Positions 17,881 through 26,490 of a stretch of 64,000 nucleotides of DNA are shown here, piece after piece. Position 1 is the stretch's first letter; each line of letters opens with the position of its first letter. The stretch spans positions 1 through 64,000 of the forward strand of contig JASJDM010000032.1 of NCBI GenBank assembly GCA_030065125.1. The letters run 5' to 3'. This DNA comes from Lysobacterales bacterium (lineage in GTDB: Bacteria; Pseudomonadota; Gammaproteobacteria; Xanthomonadales; SZUA-38). Position numbers and translations under genes: made by a program. A model generated the notes under the pieces. That model ran no database searches and was not told where the DNA came from. It worked only from the letters and a program-made list of their open reading frames with translations.

Positions 17881-18305
17881 TGACTAAAGTAAAGAAATAC
17901 AAGAAGTTATTGCTCGGTTTGATGGTTCTGGCCGCTTCCGGCTGTGCGGTGACGCCCCAGGGCCCCCAGAGCCCCGAAGATCGGGCCAAAGCCAAGTGGG
18001 ACGCCATTGTTGTCGGGGACTACGCCGGCGCCTATGTCTATTATTCCCCCGGTTACCGGGAAGCCGTCAGCGAGGAACAGTTTGTCGCCACCATGTCGCG
18101 CCGCACCCTGGCACTGACCGATGCATTGATCCACCAGACAAAGGACTGTGATGACGAGGTGTGTACCGTCGGGATTTCGGTGGGATTCCGCATTACGACC
18201 GGGGTTTCGGGAATCTCCAGGGAGAATCCGTTCGAGTCCCGGCAGATCGTCTGGGAGGACTGGATTCGCACGGAAAAAGGCTGGTTTTTCGTGCCCGAAC
18301 GCTAG
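17880..18305 (+). CDS. Small lipoprotein of the T2SS operon, NTF2-like candidate
   Basis: This 141-residue predicted lipoprotein has a basic N terminus (TKVKKYKKLLLG) and the lipobox LAASGC. The ATG at 17880 overlaps the last base of the gspD stop codon, so it belongs to the operon; a TTG three bases earlier is a less likely start. The mature part, with KWDAIVVGDYAGAYVYYSPGYR and a C-terminal WIRTEKGWFFVPER, looks like a cystatin/NTF2-type sheet protein seen in many small gammaproteobacterial lipoproteins. Two close cysteines (KDCDDEVC) could form a disulfide. A role as secretin pilotin is possible from position, but sequence gives no direct support, and the secretin itself is lipidated. Confidence 0.75.
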   Translation: MTKVKKYKKLLLGLMVLAASGCAVTPQGPQSPEDRAKAKWDAIVVGDYAGAYVYYSPGYREAVSEEQFVATMSRRTLALTDALIHQTKDCDDEVCTVGISVGFRITTGVSGISRENPFESRQIVWEDWIRTEKGWFFVPER

Positions 18306-18471
18306 TGTTTATATTGTGATTTCGGGGATTGCGTCGCTGCGGTGTTTGTCGTACCATGGCGGCGCTCTTGCCTTAAAGTAAGCATGATCTGGGGGATATC
18401 GATTTTGCTGATTCCCCTATGTTGAGCAAAAAATCAAAGCTGTCCTGTGCTTTGTTTAATGGAGTGTTGTG

Positions 18472-20037
18472 ATGAAAAGAAATACCTTAACTAGCGCCGT
18501 GCTGGCTGGGATCGGCGGAGTCGCCGGCCTCGCAGGCATTGCCAATGCTGTAAATCTGAATCCAGATGGGTTGGGCGAAGTCCTGATCTATCCTTACTAT
18601 ACCGTTAACAACGGCAACCAGACCCTGCTGTCAGTTGTTAACACCACCAACACCGTCAAAGCGGTCAAAGTCCGCTTCCTGGACGGCAAGAACAGCCGAG
18701 AGGTCCTTGACTTCAACCTGTACCTGTCGCCCTACGACGTGTGGACCGGCGTTGTGCTGGATCTGGAAGGTGACGACACCGGCGCCGCCGCTGTTGCTAC
18801 CGCCGACACCAGCTGTACCGTTCCGTCATTTGCCCAGAGCGGCGTGACCACCAGCACCGGCCTGCCGGCCGTTCCCTTCCGGAACCTGCTGTTTGGCACC
18901 CTGTTCGAAGCCAACATTGACGACATCGACACCTCTCTGGAGCGGACCCGTGAAGGTCACTTCGAAATGATCGAGATGGGTGTTGTGGATGAGACCGTTG
19001 ACGGTGACGACACCGGTCTCGAAGATGCCGCAAACCACCAGATCTCCGATCCCATCGACGTGCCCGACGATTGTGCCGCTCTGGTCGCTGCCTGGGTTCC
19101 GGGCGGCGTGTGGAACGCCGCCGGCTCCCGAGGTGCAGAAACCGACGTTCGCGCTCCGGACGGTGGCCTGTTCGGCGCCGCCAGCATCATCAACGTGCTG
19201 GGTGGCTACCAGGCTTCCTACAACGCTGACGCGATCGCCGCTTTCTACGATCCGTTGGACCCGCTGTCGACCCTGCACAACGAGCCGGGCAGCGTTCAGC
19301 CGTCTCTGAATCAGGCTGACACCGGTTCTGCCCTGACCGTGCAGAGCATCGTGTTCAACCAGGGTACTGTTGTGACCTCGGACTGGCTGGTTGCCAACCG
19401 TGTTGACGCCGTCAGCGCCGTGTACATGCACGACCAGATCTTCAACGAGTATGCCGTAGACAGCGTGGTCAACGGTGCTACCGAGTGGGTAGCCACCTTC
19501 CCGACCAAGAACTTCTACGTGAACCAGGATCCGGCACGTCTGCCCTTCACGGCTCCGTTCGACGATGCTGTGTTTGACGACGGCGCTTCCTGTGAGCCCA
19601 TCGGTCTCGGCTTCTACAATCGTGAAGAGCGTGATCCTGGCGTGGCGCCCGGTTCGGTGGACTTCTCGCCGTCTCCGACGCCGATCCTGAACGTACCGGT
19701 GCTGTGCTACGAAGCCCAGGTCATCACCTTCGGTCAAGAGGGTGGCGCGTCTGACATTCTCGGTTCTCCGACCGCCAGCAACATCTCGCTGGGCACGGTC
19801 ACTGGTGATACCTTCGAGAATGGCTGGGCCTTCATCGACTTCACGGCCAACGTGACGGCTCCTGAGCACACCCTGACCAGCTCCGACGGCGACGTCTACA
19901 GCGGTCTGCCGGTCACCGGTTTTGCGATCCAGGTTGTCAACAACTCCACTCTGGTGGACGGCGATGGCAACAACGTGCTCTCCAACTACGCTGGTCTTTT
20001 CGGCCATCGTTACAGCAAGAGCATCGTCGGTTCCTGA
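18472..20037 (+). CDS. Abundant secreted protein of unknown function
   Basis: This 521-residue protein has a clear Sec signal peptide (KRNTLTSAVLAGIGGVAGLAGIANA), then VNLNPDGLGEVLIYPYYTVNNGNQTLLSVVNTT, a stretch I recall from many uncharacterised gammaproteobacterial secreted proteins. It is rich in Asp, Asn, Val and Thr, has few Lys and Cys, and lacks any enzyme motif I can recognise. ATG 18472 is chosen over GTG 18469 because GGAG lies seven nt upstream. Frequent GGT, GCT and CGT codons, a strong ribosome site and an excellent terminator at 20062 all suggest high expression from its own promoter. It may be exported by the T2SS next door; that is inference. No C-terminal sorting signal is seen. 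Confidence 0.8.
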   Translation: MKRNTLTSAVLAGIGGVAGLAGIANAVNLNPDGLGEVLIYPYYTVNNGNQTLLSVVNTTNTVKAVKVRFLDGKNSREVLDFNLYLSPYDVWTGVVLDLEGDDTGAAAVATADTSCTVPSFAQSGVTTSTGLPAVPFRNLLFGTLFEANIDDIDTSLERTREGHFEMIEMGVVDETVDGDDTGLEDAANHQISDPIDVPDDCAALVAAWVPGGVWNAAGSRGAETDVRAPDGGLFGAASIINVLGGYQASYNADAIAAFYDPLDPLSTLHNEPGSVQPSLNQADTGSALTVQSIVFNQGTVVTSDWLVANRVDAVSAVYMHDQIFNEYAVDSVVNGATEWVATFPTKNFYVNQDPARLPFTAPFDDAVFDDGASCEPIGLGFYNREERDPGVAPGSVDFSPSPTPILNVPVLCYEAQVITFGQEGGASDILGSPTASNISLGTVTGDTFENGWAFIDFTANVTAPEHTLTSSDGDVYSGLPVTGFAIQVVNNSTLVDGDGNNVLSNYAGLFGHRYSKSIVGS

Positions 20038-20061
20038 CCGGTCGATTCGACGCTACGTAAG

Positions 20062-20090
20062 AGAGGGGGCCACTGGCCCCCTCTTTTTTG
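20062..20090 (+). terminator. Strong intrinsic terminator
   Basis: AGAGGGGGCC (20062-20071) pairs perfectly with GGCCCCCTCT (20075-20084) around a 3-nt loop, followed by six T residues. It ends the transcript of the secreted protein gene at 18472-20037. Confidence 0.93.
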
Positions 20091-20227
20091 TTTGTCATCG
20101 AAATTTTTCTGTCGCGGCCGGAGTTGTGCGCTAATCTTTCGTTAACATGGACTTTACCGCCGCTTAATGGATGCCCTGACATCCTTGCAGCTCTATCGAC
20201 CCCGAATCATTCAACTGTGATCAATCC

Positions 20228-21268
20228 ATGAAAATAAAATATATAGGATTCAGTACGCTGTCCCTTATCGGGATGCTTGGCGTGTTTTCGAGCGTCGCTG
20301 CCCAGGAGATTGTTGTGCAGTCCCAGGACGGCAGCGAAACCCTGTGCAGTTTCGCGCCCATCGGCAGCGTTGACATCGACCCCGTCAGTGGCGATCTCAC
20401 TATTTCAGTGGACGAAAGCAACCCGCCGGAGTGTTTCGGCAGCGGCGGCACCATTGACGTCACGCTGTCTGTGGATCCCACAGAAATTACCTCCGGCGAC
20501 ACGGTTACCGTCACCTGGCAGGTCACGGCCGGCTACGTATCGGGCGTGACGGATTGCACCGCCACCGGTGGAACCGCCGGGTGGATCAGCGATGTTGATG
20601 ATTCTGTCGCCGACGACTCCATCGCTGCCGGGCAGCAGGGTACTTACACGCTGACCAGCAGCACGACCTTTGGCCTGTCATGCCAGAACTCGGGTGGCTC
20701 TGCGCCACCGGTTGCGGTAACGGTTGAGGGATCCACGGGCAGCGGAGACGGATTCCCCGATCCTCCGCCGGAGTGTGGTGGCGTTCCATCCGGACGACAT
20801 ATTCCTTTTGATATCGTCAAGGACTTCACGTCGAATCCTCCCGACGGTAAACCCAAAGTCAACTACGAGGAAGTCTGGGGCGTGTGGCCCGGTTCCTTCG
20901 ACAACGCTGACGTGTTTATTCCGGCGAACCAGTACGTGGCGTTGCCGTTTAACGCCAATCTCGCTCCCGGCAAGGTCTGGCAGATCCAATGGGCTGAATC
21001 CGCCATCTCGGCGCCGGCAACCCAGGTCACCATCAGCCGCTGTCCGGGTGACTTTGGCGGTGTCGGCTACACCGACAGCCTCTGTAAAGTGGATTCGGGC
21101 GCCACCGGTGGGACCATGGTCACCATTATCGGCAGCGACCCGCTGGCCTGTGATCTGAATCAGGGCGGGATTTACTACCTGAACGTCCGGCATACCACTG
21201 CGAACGGCTCGAACTCCTGTACGCGGAGCACCTGTTCCTTCTTTGCCCAGCCGCGGGTTCTTAACTGA
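20228..21268 (+). CDS. Secreted protein with an Ig-like domain, unknown function
   Basis: This 346-residue protein has a Sec signal peptide (KIKYIGFSTLSLIGMLGVFSSVAA, cleavage before QEIVV). Residues about 78-165 look like an immunoglobulin-like beta domain: VTLSVDPTEITSGDTVTVTWQV, followed by TYTLTSSTTFGLSCQNSGG. The C-terminal half contains several paired cysteines, WQIQWAE and a final GGIYYLNVRHTT motif, which suggests a second beta-sandwich, perhaps ligand binding. I do not recognise a named family. It has no neighbours in its operon and is followed by a 15-bp perfect hairpin at 21290-21327. Like the preceding gene, it may be a T2SS substrate from context only. Confidence 0.75.
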   Translation: MKIKYIGFSTLSLIGMLGVFSSVAAQEIVVQSQDGSETLCSFAPIGSVDIDPVSGDLTISVDESNPPECFGSGGTIDVTLSVDPTEITSGDTVTVTWQVTAGYVSGVTDCTATGGTAGWISDVDDSVADDSIAAGQQGTYTLTSSTTFGLSCQNSGGSAPPVAVTVEGSTGSGDGFPDPPPECGGVPSGRHIPFDIVKDFTSNPPDGKPKVNYEEVWGVWPGSFDNADVFIPANQYVALPFNANLAPGKVWQIQWAESAISAPATQVTISRCPGDFGGVGYTDSLCKVDSGATGGTMVTIIGSDPLACDLNQGGIYYLNVRHTTANGSNSCTRSTCSFFAQPRVLN

Positions 21269-21289
21269 CCCCAACACAAATCGACGTTA

Positions 21290-21327
21290 AAACGTCCAGC
21301 GCGGAGAACTAACCGCGCTGGACGTTT
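21290..21327 (+). terminator. 15-bp perfect hairpin, terminator candidate
   Basis: AAACGTCCAGCGCGG (21290-21304) and CCGCGCTGGACGTTT (21313-21327) form a perfect 15-bp stem with an 8-nt loop, followed by GTCTATAAT rather than a T-run. It separates the secreted protein gene from the glycan cassette; the adjacent TATAAT could also act as a -10 element for the next gene. Confidence 0.75.
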
Positions 21328-21364
21328 GTCTATAATGGCGGTTCATCGAATCTCCCTGAATACC

Positions 21365-22894
21365 ATGAAAAAGACACTATTCGCCCTGTGTTCCGGGTTG
21401 CTCTGGTCCGTGATTGGCAGCGCCGAGGAATACACGCCTGACACGGAACTGGTTCGGCTGGGCAATGCCTCGGTCCATATCGCGGACGTGGACGCCATGG
21501 CCTCCCAGCTTCCGGAAAACATCCGCGGTGGGCACTTCAATCACCCCGAGCGCATCGGGGCGCTGCTCAAAACCATGGTGGTGCGGCGGGCAATGGCGGC
21601 GGAGGTTCTCCAGCAGCACCGCAGGTATGGGTTGGATATCGACGCGATCCGTTCCGAAGCGACCCGCAAGGTACTGGCGCGGCTCCAACTCGAAGCCCTG
21701 ACGGCCCAGGAAATGCCAGACCTGGAGCAGGCTGCGCGGGATCACTACCAGCAGAACCTGGACAGCTACCGGATTCCCGAGTCGGTGTCTGTTTCACACA
21801 TTCTGGTCAAGACTGACCTGCGGCCGGCCCAGGAGGCCCTCGAGCTGTCCCAGGACATCTACGGTCAGCTGACGGCGGGAGAATCCACCTTCGCAGATGC
21901 GGTTGAACGTTTCTCGGAGGACCCAGCGGCAGCCAACAACGGTGGACGTTATGACCGGGTGGTTCCTGGCCAGATGGTGCCGGCGTTTGAAAAGGCAGCC
22001 TTTGAGCTGCAGCAGCCTGGTGAGCTCACCGAACCGGTAAAAAGCAGGTATGGCTACCACATCATCACCCTGCATGAACGCCATCCGGCCACGCTGCGCC
22101 CTTTCGAGTCCGTGCGAGCTGTCATCACCGGACGCCTGCAAGGAAAACTCAGAGAGCAGACCAAGAGTGGCATCCTGGCGCGCTACGAAAACCCGGTCGA
22201 GGCGCTGCATAATCTCGCGATAGAAAACGGACTCTCCAGCCAGCCGCTGTTCAGCCAGCAGGTGGAGCTCACCTTCGAGGAAAGCCTGGTGTCGGCTTAC
22301 CGGGAAGCTTACCTGGAACAGAACATCACAACCGACTTTTCCGGCCTGGCCCGGGAGCGCTATCTGACCAATCGTGATGAATACCGCGCCCCCGACGAAA
22401 TCTGGATCGACTACGTTCGGGTTGCCATGTCCGAGGATCGAGAGGCGAGCCGGGCCCTGGCTGAGGGATTCCGGGACATTGCCGCCCGGCCCCTGGGCAT
22501 GCAGACCCTGGTCACCAATCCCGCTGCAGAAGTCCACCGCCTGCGGCTGATCGAGGGGGAAGAGCAGGCCCGGGTTTCTGTTGCGTCCTACAGGCTCACG
22601 ACCACCGGTGAACTGACGGCGTTGATCGAAAGTTCCCAGGCCTTTCACTTTGCCCAGCTGGTGGACCGTAAGCGGGGCGCTGTCAGGCCTTTCGAGCAGG
22701 TTCGTGAGGAGATCGTCACTAAGCTGAATGACCAGACCCGGGGCAAGCTGTGGCAGAATCACATCAACCGGTTCGAGCAGCTGCCCATGAAGGCCAATCC
22801 CGAGGCCATTGCGTCGCTGCGGACCCGCTATGTCATCGCCGGTGATGGCCAACTACCAGCTACTGAAAATATTAACGCTGCGCGAGATTCGTGA
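21365..22894 (+). CDS. Periplasmic parvulin-type peptidyl-prolyl isomerase
   Basis: This is a 509-residue SurA/PpiC-like chaperone-isomerase. Starting at ATG 21365 it has a Sec signal (KKTLFALCSGLLWSVIGSA) and an N-terminal helical region. A clear parvulin domain spans about residues 140-235, with VSHILVKTDLRPAQEALELS, FSEDPAAANNGGRYDRVVPGQMVPAFEKAAFEL and RYGYHIITLHER. The second half (about 310-490) repeats the pattern only weakly and may be a degenerate parvulin or a substrate-binding arm. Its 3' end overlaps the ABC permease start by 50 nt, tying it to the glycan export genes. Isomerases of this kind also occur in exosortase/EPS loci. The client protein is unknown. Confidence 0.85.
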   Translation: MKKTLFALCSGLLWSVIGSAEEYTPDTELVRLGNASVHIADVDAMASQLPENIRGGHFNHPERIGALLKTMVVRRAMAAEVLQQHRRYGLDIDAIRSEATRKVLARLQLEALTAQEMPDLEQAARDHYQQNLDSYRIPESVSVSHILVKTDLRPAQEALELSQDIYGQLTAGESTFADAVERFSEDPAAANNGGRYDRVVPGQMVPAFEKAAFELQQPGELTEPVKSRYGYHIITLHERHPATLRPFESVRAVITGRLQGKLREQTKSGILARYENPVEALHNLAIENGLSSQPLFSQQVELTFEESLVSAYREAYLEQNITTDFSGLARERYLTNRDEYRAPDEIWIDYVRVAMSEDREASRALAEGFRDIAARPLGMQTLVTNPAAEVHRLRLIEGEEQARVSVASYRLTTTGELTALIESSQAFHFAQLVDRKRGAVRPFEQVREEIVTKLNDQTRGKLWQNHINRFEQLPMKANPEAIASLRTRYVIAGDGQLPATENINAARDS

Positions 22895-23615
22895 GCGCTA
22901 CCTGTCCAGCATTGGCGGGTTCGCCTGGGTCGTCGTTATTCCGCTGGCCCAGCTGGCCATTTATGCCTTCGTATTCACGCGCATCCTGCAGATCCGCATA
23001 CCGGATGCAGAGACCACCGGGTTTGTGCCCTTCCTGGCCGTTGCACTGTGGCCATGGACGGCGTTTTCGGACGGACTGACCCGCGGTACCACCGCCATCA
23101 CCGAAAACCAGGCCCTGATCGGCAAGGTGGCCGTGCCCCACGCCGTCCTGGTGCTCTCCAATGTGACCGCCGCATTCTGCCTGGCCCTGGCCGGCTATGT
23201 GGCGGTGCTGCTGGTGATGGCGCTGCTGGGCGTCCACATCCACCTTCTGGGACTGCTGGTTTCTGTCTGGGTGCTGCTGCAGATCTACCTGCTCACCCTG
23301 GCTCTGGCGCTTTTCTGCGCTGCTGTGCAGGTATTCATGCGGGACCTGTCCCATGCCCTCACGCCGCTGCTGATGCTGGGTTTTTTCGCCACACCCATTC
23401 TGTACTCACTGGAAATGGTCCCCACGGCCTACCGTGGCTGGCTGAGCCTTAATCCGTTCAGCTACTTCGTCGACCGGCTGCGTGACGGCCTGCTGGGGGG
23501 GCAGTGGCACTGGGGCCTGCAGGACTGGGTGATGCCTCTGGCCGTTCTGATCATGCTCGGCCTGGGATATGCATTCTTCAAACGCCTCAGCCCACGTTTC
23601 GAGGATTTCCTGTGA
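22845..23615 (+). CDS. ABC-2 type polysaccharide export permease (Wzm-like)
   Basis: This is the integral membrane subunit of an O-antigen/teichoic-acid type exporter that moves a lipid-linked glycan across the inner membrane. The 256-residue product starts at ATG 22845 (MANYQLLKILTLREIRERYLSS), with the LREIRERY amphipathic motif typical of Wzm/KpsM permeases, followed by six hydrophobic segments and the NPFSYFVDRLRDGLLGGQW motif before the last helices. The start lies inside the 3' end of the isomerase gene. The stop overlaps the ATPase GTG (GTGA), so permease and ATPase are made together. The substrate cannot be deduced from sequence. Confidence 0.9.
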   Translation: MANYQLLKILTLREIRERYLSSIGGFAWVVVIPLAQLAIYAFVFTRILQIRIPDAETTGFVPFLAVALWPWTAFSDGLTRGTTAITENQALIGKVAVPHAVLVLSNVTAAFCLALAGYVAVLLVMALLGVHIHLLGLLVSVWVLLQIYLLTLALALFCAAVQVFMRDLSHALTPLLMLGFFATPILYSLEMVPTAYRGWLSLNPFSYFVDRLRDGLLGGQWHWGLQDWVMPLAVLIMLGLGYAFFKRLSPRFEDFL

Positions 23616-24751
23616 CAGATCAGCCGCTGGTGCAGGCTACCGGAATTCACAAACGGTATCCCGGCGGTCGCGGCCGAGCCGGCTTTACCGGTCTGCTGCG
23701 CGCGCTTCGCGGGGTGGCTCCGGCGGGAGGATTCCAGGCCCTTCGCGGCGTCGACCTCAGGGTGGATCGCGGCGAAGCGGTGGCCATCCTGGGAGAAAAC
23801 GGCGCTGGAAAATCAACGCTGCTGAAGATCATCTCGGGAGTCCTGCGGCCCAGCGCCGGCGAGCTGCAGGTCCACGGCCGGGTGTCCGCCCTGCTGGAAC
23901 TTGGTGCCGGATTTCATCCTGATTTCACCGGCCGCCAGAATCTCCACACCGCTGCGGGGCTGGCCGGGGTCCCGTCCGGTGATATCGAGCGACTGGTACC
24001 GGAAATGGTGGTCTTCGCGGGGCTGGAGGCGGATATCGACCGCCCGCTCAAGCACTATTCCTCGGGCATGGTCGTGCGGCTTGGCTTTGCCCTGATGACC
24101 GTCCTGTCGCCGGACCTGTTGATCAGCGACGAGGTCCTGGCCGTGGGAGACGAGTCTTTCCAGAAAAAGTGTATCCGCTGGCTGCAGGATTACCTGGCGG
24201 GTGGCGGCACCCTGCTGCTGGTTTCCCACAGCATCTACCATGTACAGAAGCTGTGTCACCGGGCGCTGTGGCTGCACCAGGGTGCAGTGCGGGAGGCCGG
24301 TGACGTGTTCCGCGTGTCCCAGGCTTACCTGGCCTACCACGACCACAAGCTGCGCGGTGACGGCAACCTGGACGGCACCGCAAAGCGCGTGATCGAGCTT
24401 ACCGTCAACGGAGCCGACCGGGCAGGCCCGTGGCCCGAGATTGCCCACGGCGGAGATCTGCAGTTCCAGGCGGTGTCCAGGAACGGCGGCAGTGTCGACC
24501 GGGTCCGTCTTCAGCTGAACCGGGCTGATGGATCACCGGTGACCGAGTTGTCGCTGGCGCCGGGAGAGCCGGTGTCCTGGTCCCGGGTGCCTCTGTTACC
24601 CGGCCAGTACCTGATCCAGGCAGAACCCCAGGACCGACAGGGGCAGCGCTGCGGAGAGCCGGAACGAGTGCTGCTGCGGGTCACCGGCGAGGCCCGGGAG
24701 TTCGGCAGCGTGCGTCTGCCCCGGGAGTGGGGTGATTCAGCCAGTGGTTGA
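23612..24751 (+). CDS. Polysaccharide ABC transporter ATPase (Wzt-like)
   Basis: This is the nucleotide-binding subunit partnered with the permease just upstream. GTG 23612 is preceded by GAGG. Walker A is GENGAGKST, the signature region is KHYSSGMVVRLGFAL, Walker B is DLLISDEVLAVGDESFQKK, and the H-loop is LLLVSHSIYHVQ; the long HYSSGM variant is characteristic of glycan exporters. After about residue 245 a C-terminal beta domain of some 130 residues follows, resembling the Wzt carbohydrate-binding domain that recognises modified chain ends in O9a-type systems. The total of 379 residues supports a shortened Wzt. The gene overlaps the next glycosyltransferase by 20 nt. Confidence 0.9.
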   Translation: MTDQPLVQATGIHKRYPGGRGRAGFTGLLRALRGVAPAGGFQALRGVDLRVDRGEAVAILGENGAGKSTLLKIISGVLRPSAGELQVHGRVSALLELGAGFHPDFTGRQNLHTAAGLAGVPSGDIERLVPEMVVFAGLEADIDRPLKHYSSGMVVRLGFALMTVLSPDLLISDEVLAVGDESFQKKCIRWLQDYLAGGGTLLLVSHSIYHVQKLCHRALWLHQGAVREAGDVFRVSQAYLAYHDHKLRGDGNLDGTAKRVIELTVNGADRAGPWPEIAHGGDLQFQAVSRNGGSVDRVRLQLNRADGSPVTELSLAPGEPVSWSRVPLLPGQYLIQAEPQDRQGQRCGEPERVLLRVTGEAREFGSVRLPREWGDSASG

Positions 24752-25571
24752 CATCGTTGTTCCGGTGCATGACGCCTTTGAGAGCCTGCGGGAGTGCCTG
24801 GGCTCTCTGTCTCGGACGGTTCCTGTAAACCAGTCCATTGAGATCATCGACGACGCCTCAACGGACGCCCGGGTGTGGCCTTTGATCGAGGAATTCGCCA
24901 GCACACGGTCCGGCGTTCGAACGGTGCGCCAACCGCAGAACCTGGGATTTGTGCAGACGGTGAATGGTGCCATGCGGCGCAGCCGGTTTGATGTCATCCT
25001 CCTCAACAGCGACACCATCACCACCCGGGGCTGGCTCGAAGCCATGCAGCGATGTGCCGCCAGCGATCCCCGCATCGCGACGGTGACGCCCTTTTCCAAC
25101 AATGCCGAGATCTGCTCCTTCCCGGAATTTTGCGTCAACAACCCGGTACCCAGGGACCCTGAACGAGTCGCGGCCACTATTCGCCTCGCCGCCAGCCGCA
25201 GCTACCCGGACCTGCCCACGGCCGTGGGGTTCTGCATGCTGGTCCGGCGCCGCTGCCTGGACCAGTTGGGACTGTTTGACGCCGAGCGATACGGTGCCGG
25301 ATATGGCGAGGAGAATGATTTCTGCATGCGCGCCAGCCAGGCCGGGTTCCGTAACGTCTTATGCGACGACGCCTACGTCGTGCACCTGGGTGGGCAATCG
25401 TTCCTGCCCAAGGGGCTCGCCCCCGGTGGAGAAAACATGGCAAAGCTGCTGGAACGCTACCCGGAATACCAGGCCCTGGTGGCGGATTTCATCCGACGCG
25501 ATCCCATCCGGCAGCTGCGCGAAAATATTCTGGCCCGCCAACCATGCGGTGAGGGGCAAAATCCCGGATAA
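24732..25571 (+). CDS. Family 2 glycosyltransferase
   Basis: This 279-residue GT-A inverting glycosyltransferase has VDIVVPVHDAFESLRECLGSLSR at the N terminus, the nucleotide-binding IEIIDDASTDARV, then LGFVQTVNGAMRRSRFDVILLNSDT carrying the acidic NSDT variant of the DxD motif, and ENDFCMRASQAGFRNVL, the ED-type catalytic base region. GTG 24732 with GGGAG upstream is the best start, inside the ATPase 3' end. It probably adds a sugar to the glycan exported by the neighbouring transporter. Donor and linkage are not deducible. No membrane segment is seen, so it acts at the cytoplasmic face. Confidence 0.9.
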   Translation: MIQPVVDIVVPVHDAFESLRECLGSLSRTVPVNQSIEIIDDASTDARVWPLIEEFASTRSGVRTVRQPQNLGFVQTVNGAMRRSRFDVILLNSDTITTRGWLEAMQRCAASDPRIATVTPFSNNAEICSFPEFCVNNPVPRDPERVAATIRLAASRSYPDLPTAVGFCMLVRRRCLDQLGLFDAERYGAGYGEENDFCMRASQAGFRNVLCDDAYVVHLGGQSFLPKGLAPGGENMAKLLERYPEYQALVADFIRRDPIRQLRENILARQPCGEGQNPG

Positions 25572-25624
25572 TGGCTGGTTGCTGCCCAGCCCCAAACCCT
25601 GGGGGCAGCGAGAAAACGAACGGC

Positions 25625-26488
25625 ATGTCTGACAGCGAAACCACATTGGCATTTACCGGCGAGCGCTTCACCCCCGAGTGCGTGCGCGAGATCTGGTATG
25701 AACACTGGCACCGTTATGCGTTTGCAGCGGGACTGGTTTCCGGTGCCCGGGTTCTGGACCTGGCCTGCGGCGAAGGTTACGGCAGCGACCTGCTGGCGGA
25801 CCACGCCGCCCACGTCAGCGGTGTGGACATCAGCCCGGAAGCCGTGGACCATGCCCGCCGTCGTTACGCCCGTGACAATCTCGAGTTTGCCGTGGGTTCG
25901 GCAGCGGACATTCCCTGGGACGATGCCAGCTTCGACCGGGTGGTTTCCTTTGAAACCCTGGAGCACCTCTCCCAGCAGCGGGAAATGCTGGCGGAATTCC
26001 GCCGGGTGCTGCGACCAGACGGCCTGTTGGTCATCTCCTCACCGGACCGGGCCGTTTACTCGGACCAGGTCGGTTATCAGAACGAGTTTCACGTGCGCGA
26101 GCTGTACCGCGATGAGTTGATGGAGCTGCTGGCTGAGCAGTTCCCGGCCGTTCGGCTGCTGGGACAGAAACTGATGTTTCATTCCTGTATCTGGTCCCTG
26201 GACGGCCCCGCTGGAGACGCCCAGGTAATGACCCTCGAGGACGGCCAATGCCAGTCAGGTCCGGCGCCGTCGGCGGCGCCCATGTATTTCATTGCAATTT
26301 GTGCGGCCCGCTCCGAGCTGCTGCCGTCACCGCCGTCTTTGCAGTTATTCATGGACCAGGCGGAAAGCGTCTACCAGCACTACTACCACGAAATCCGGAA
26401 GAACATGAGCGCCGGGGAAATCCTGCAGCAGCGTGACCGGGAAATTGAACAGCTCAGGCAGGAACTGGAACAGTCTAAAAGCCGCTGA
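25625..26488 (+). CDS. SAM-dependent class I methyltransferase
   Basis: This is a Rossmann-fold methyltransferase. The N-terminal TGERFTPECVREIWYEHWHRYAFAA is typical of methyltransferases in polysaccharide loci. Motif I is VLDLACGEGYGSDLL, with VSGVDISPEAVDHARRRY following, and post-motif FDRVVSFETLEHL. The C terminus has a short coiled coil (EILQQRDREIEQLRQELEQ), a common feature of chain-modifying enzymes such as WbdD-like proteins, although no kinase domain is present here. I prefer ATG 25625 (287 residues); ATG 25571, overlapping the preceding stop codon, would add a low-information 18-residue extension. It may methylate a sugar or chain end recognised by the Wzt-like domain; that link is inference. 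Confidence 0.87.
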   Translation: MSDSETTLAFTGERFTPECVREIWYEHWHRYAFAAGLVSGARVLDLACGEGYGSDLLADHAAHVSGVDISPEAVDHARRRYARDNLEFAVGSAADIPWDDASFDRVVSFETLEHLSQQREMLAEFRRVLRPDGLLVISSPDRAVYSDQVGYQNEFHVRELYRDELMELLAEQFPAVRLLGQKLMFHSCIWSLDGPAGDAQVMTLEDGQCQSGPAPSAAPMYFIAICAARSELLPSPPSLQLFMDQAESVYQHYYHEIRKNMSAGEILQQRDREIEQLRQELEQSKSR

Positions 26489-26490
26489 TT

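Noticed and set aside
25571..25624. N-terminal extension of the methyltransferase from ATG 25571
   Set aside because: It adds 18 residues of no recognisable character before the conserved TGERFTPE start; kept only as an alternative.
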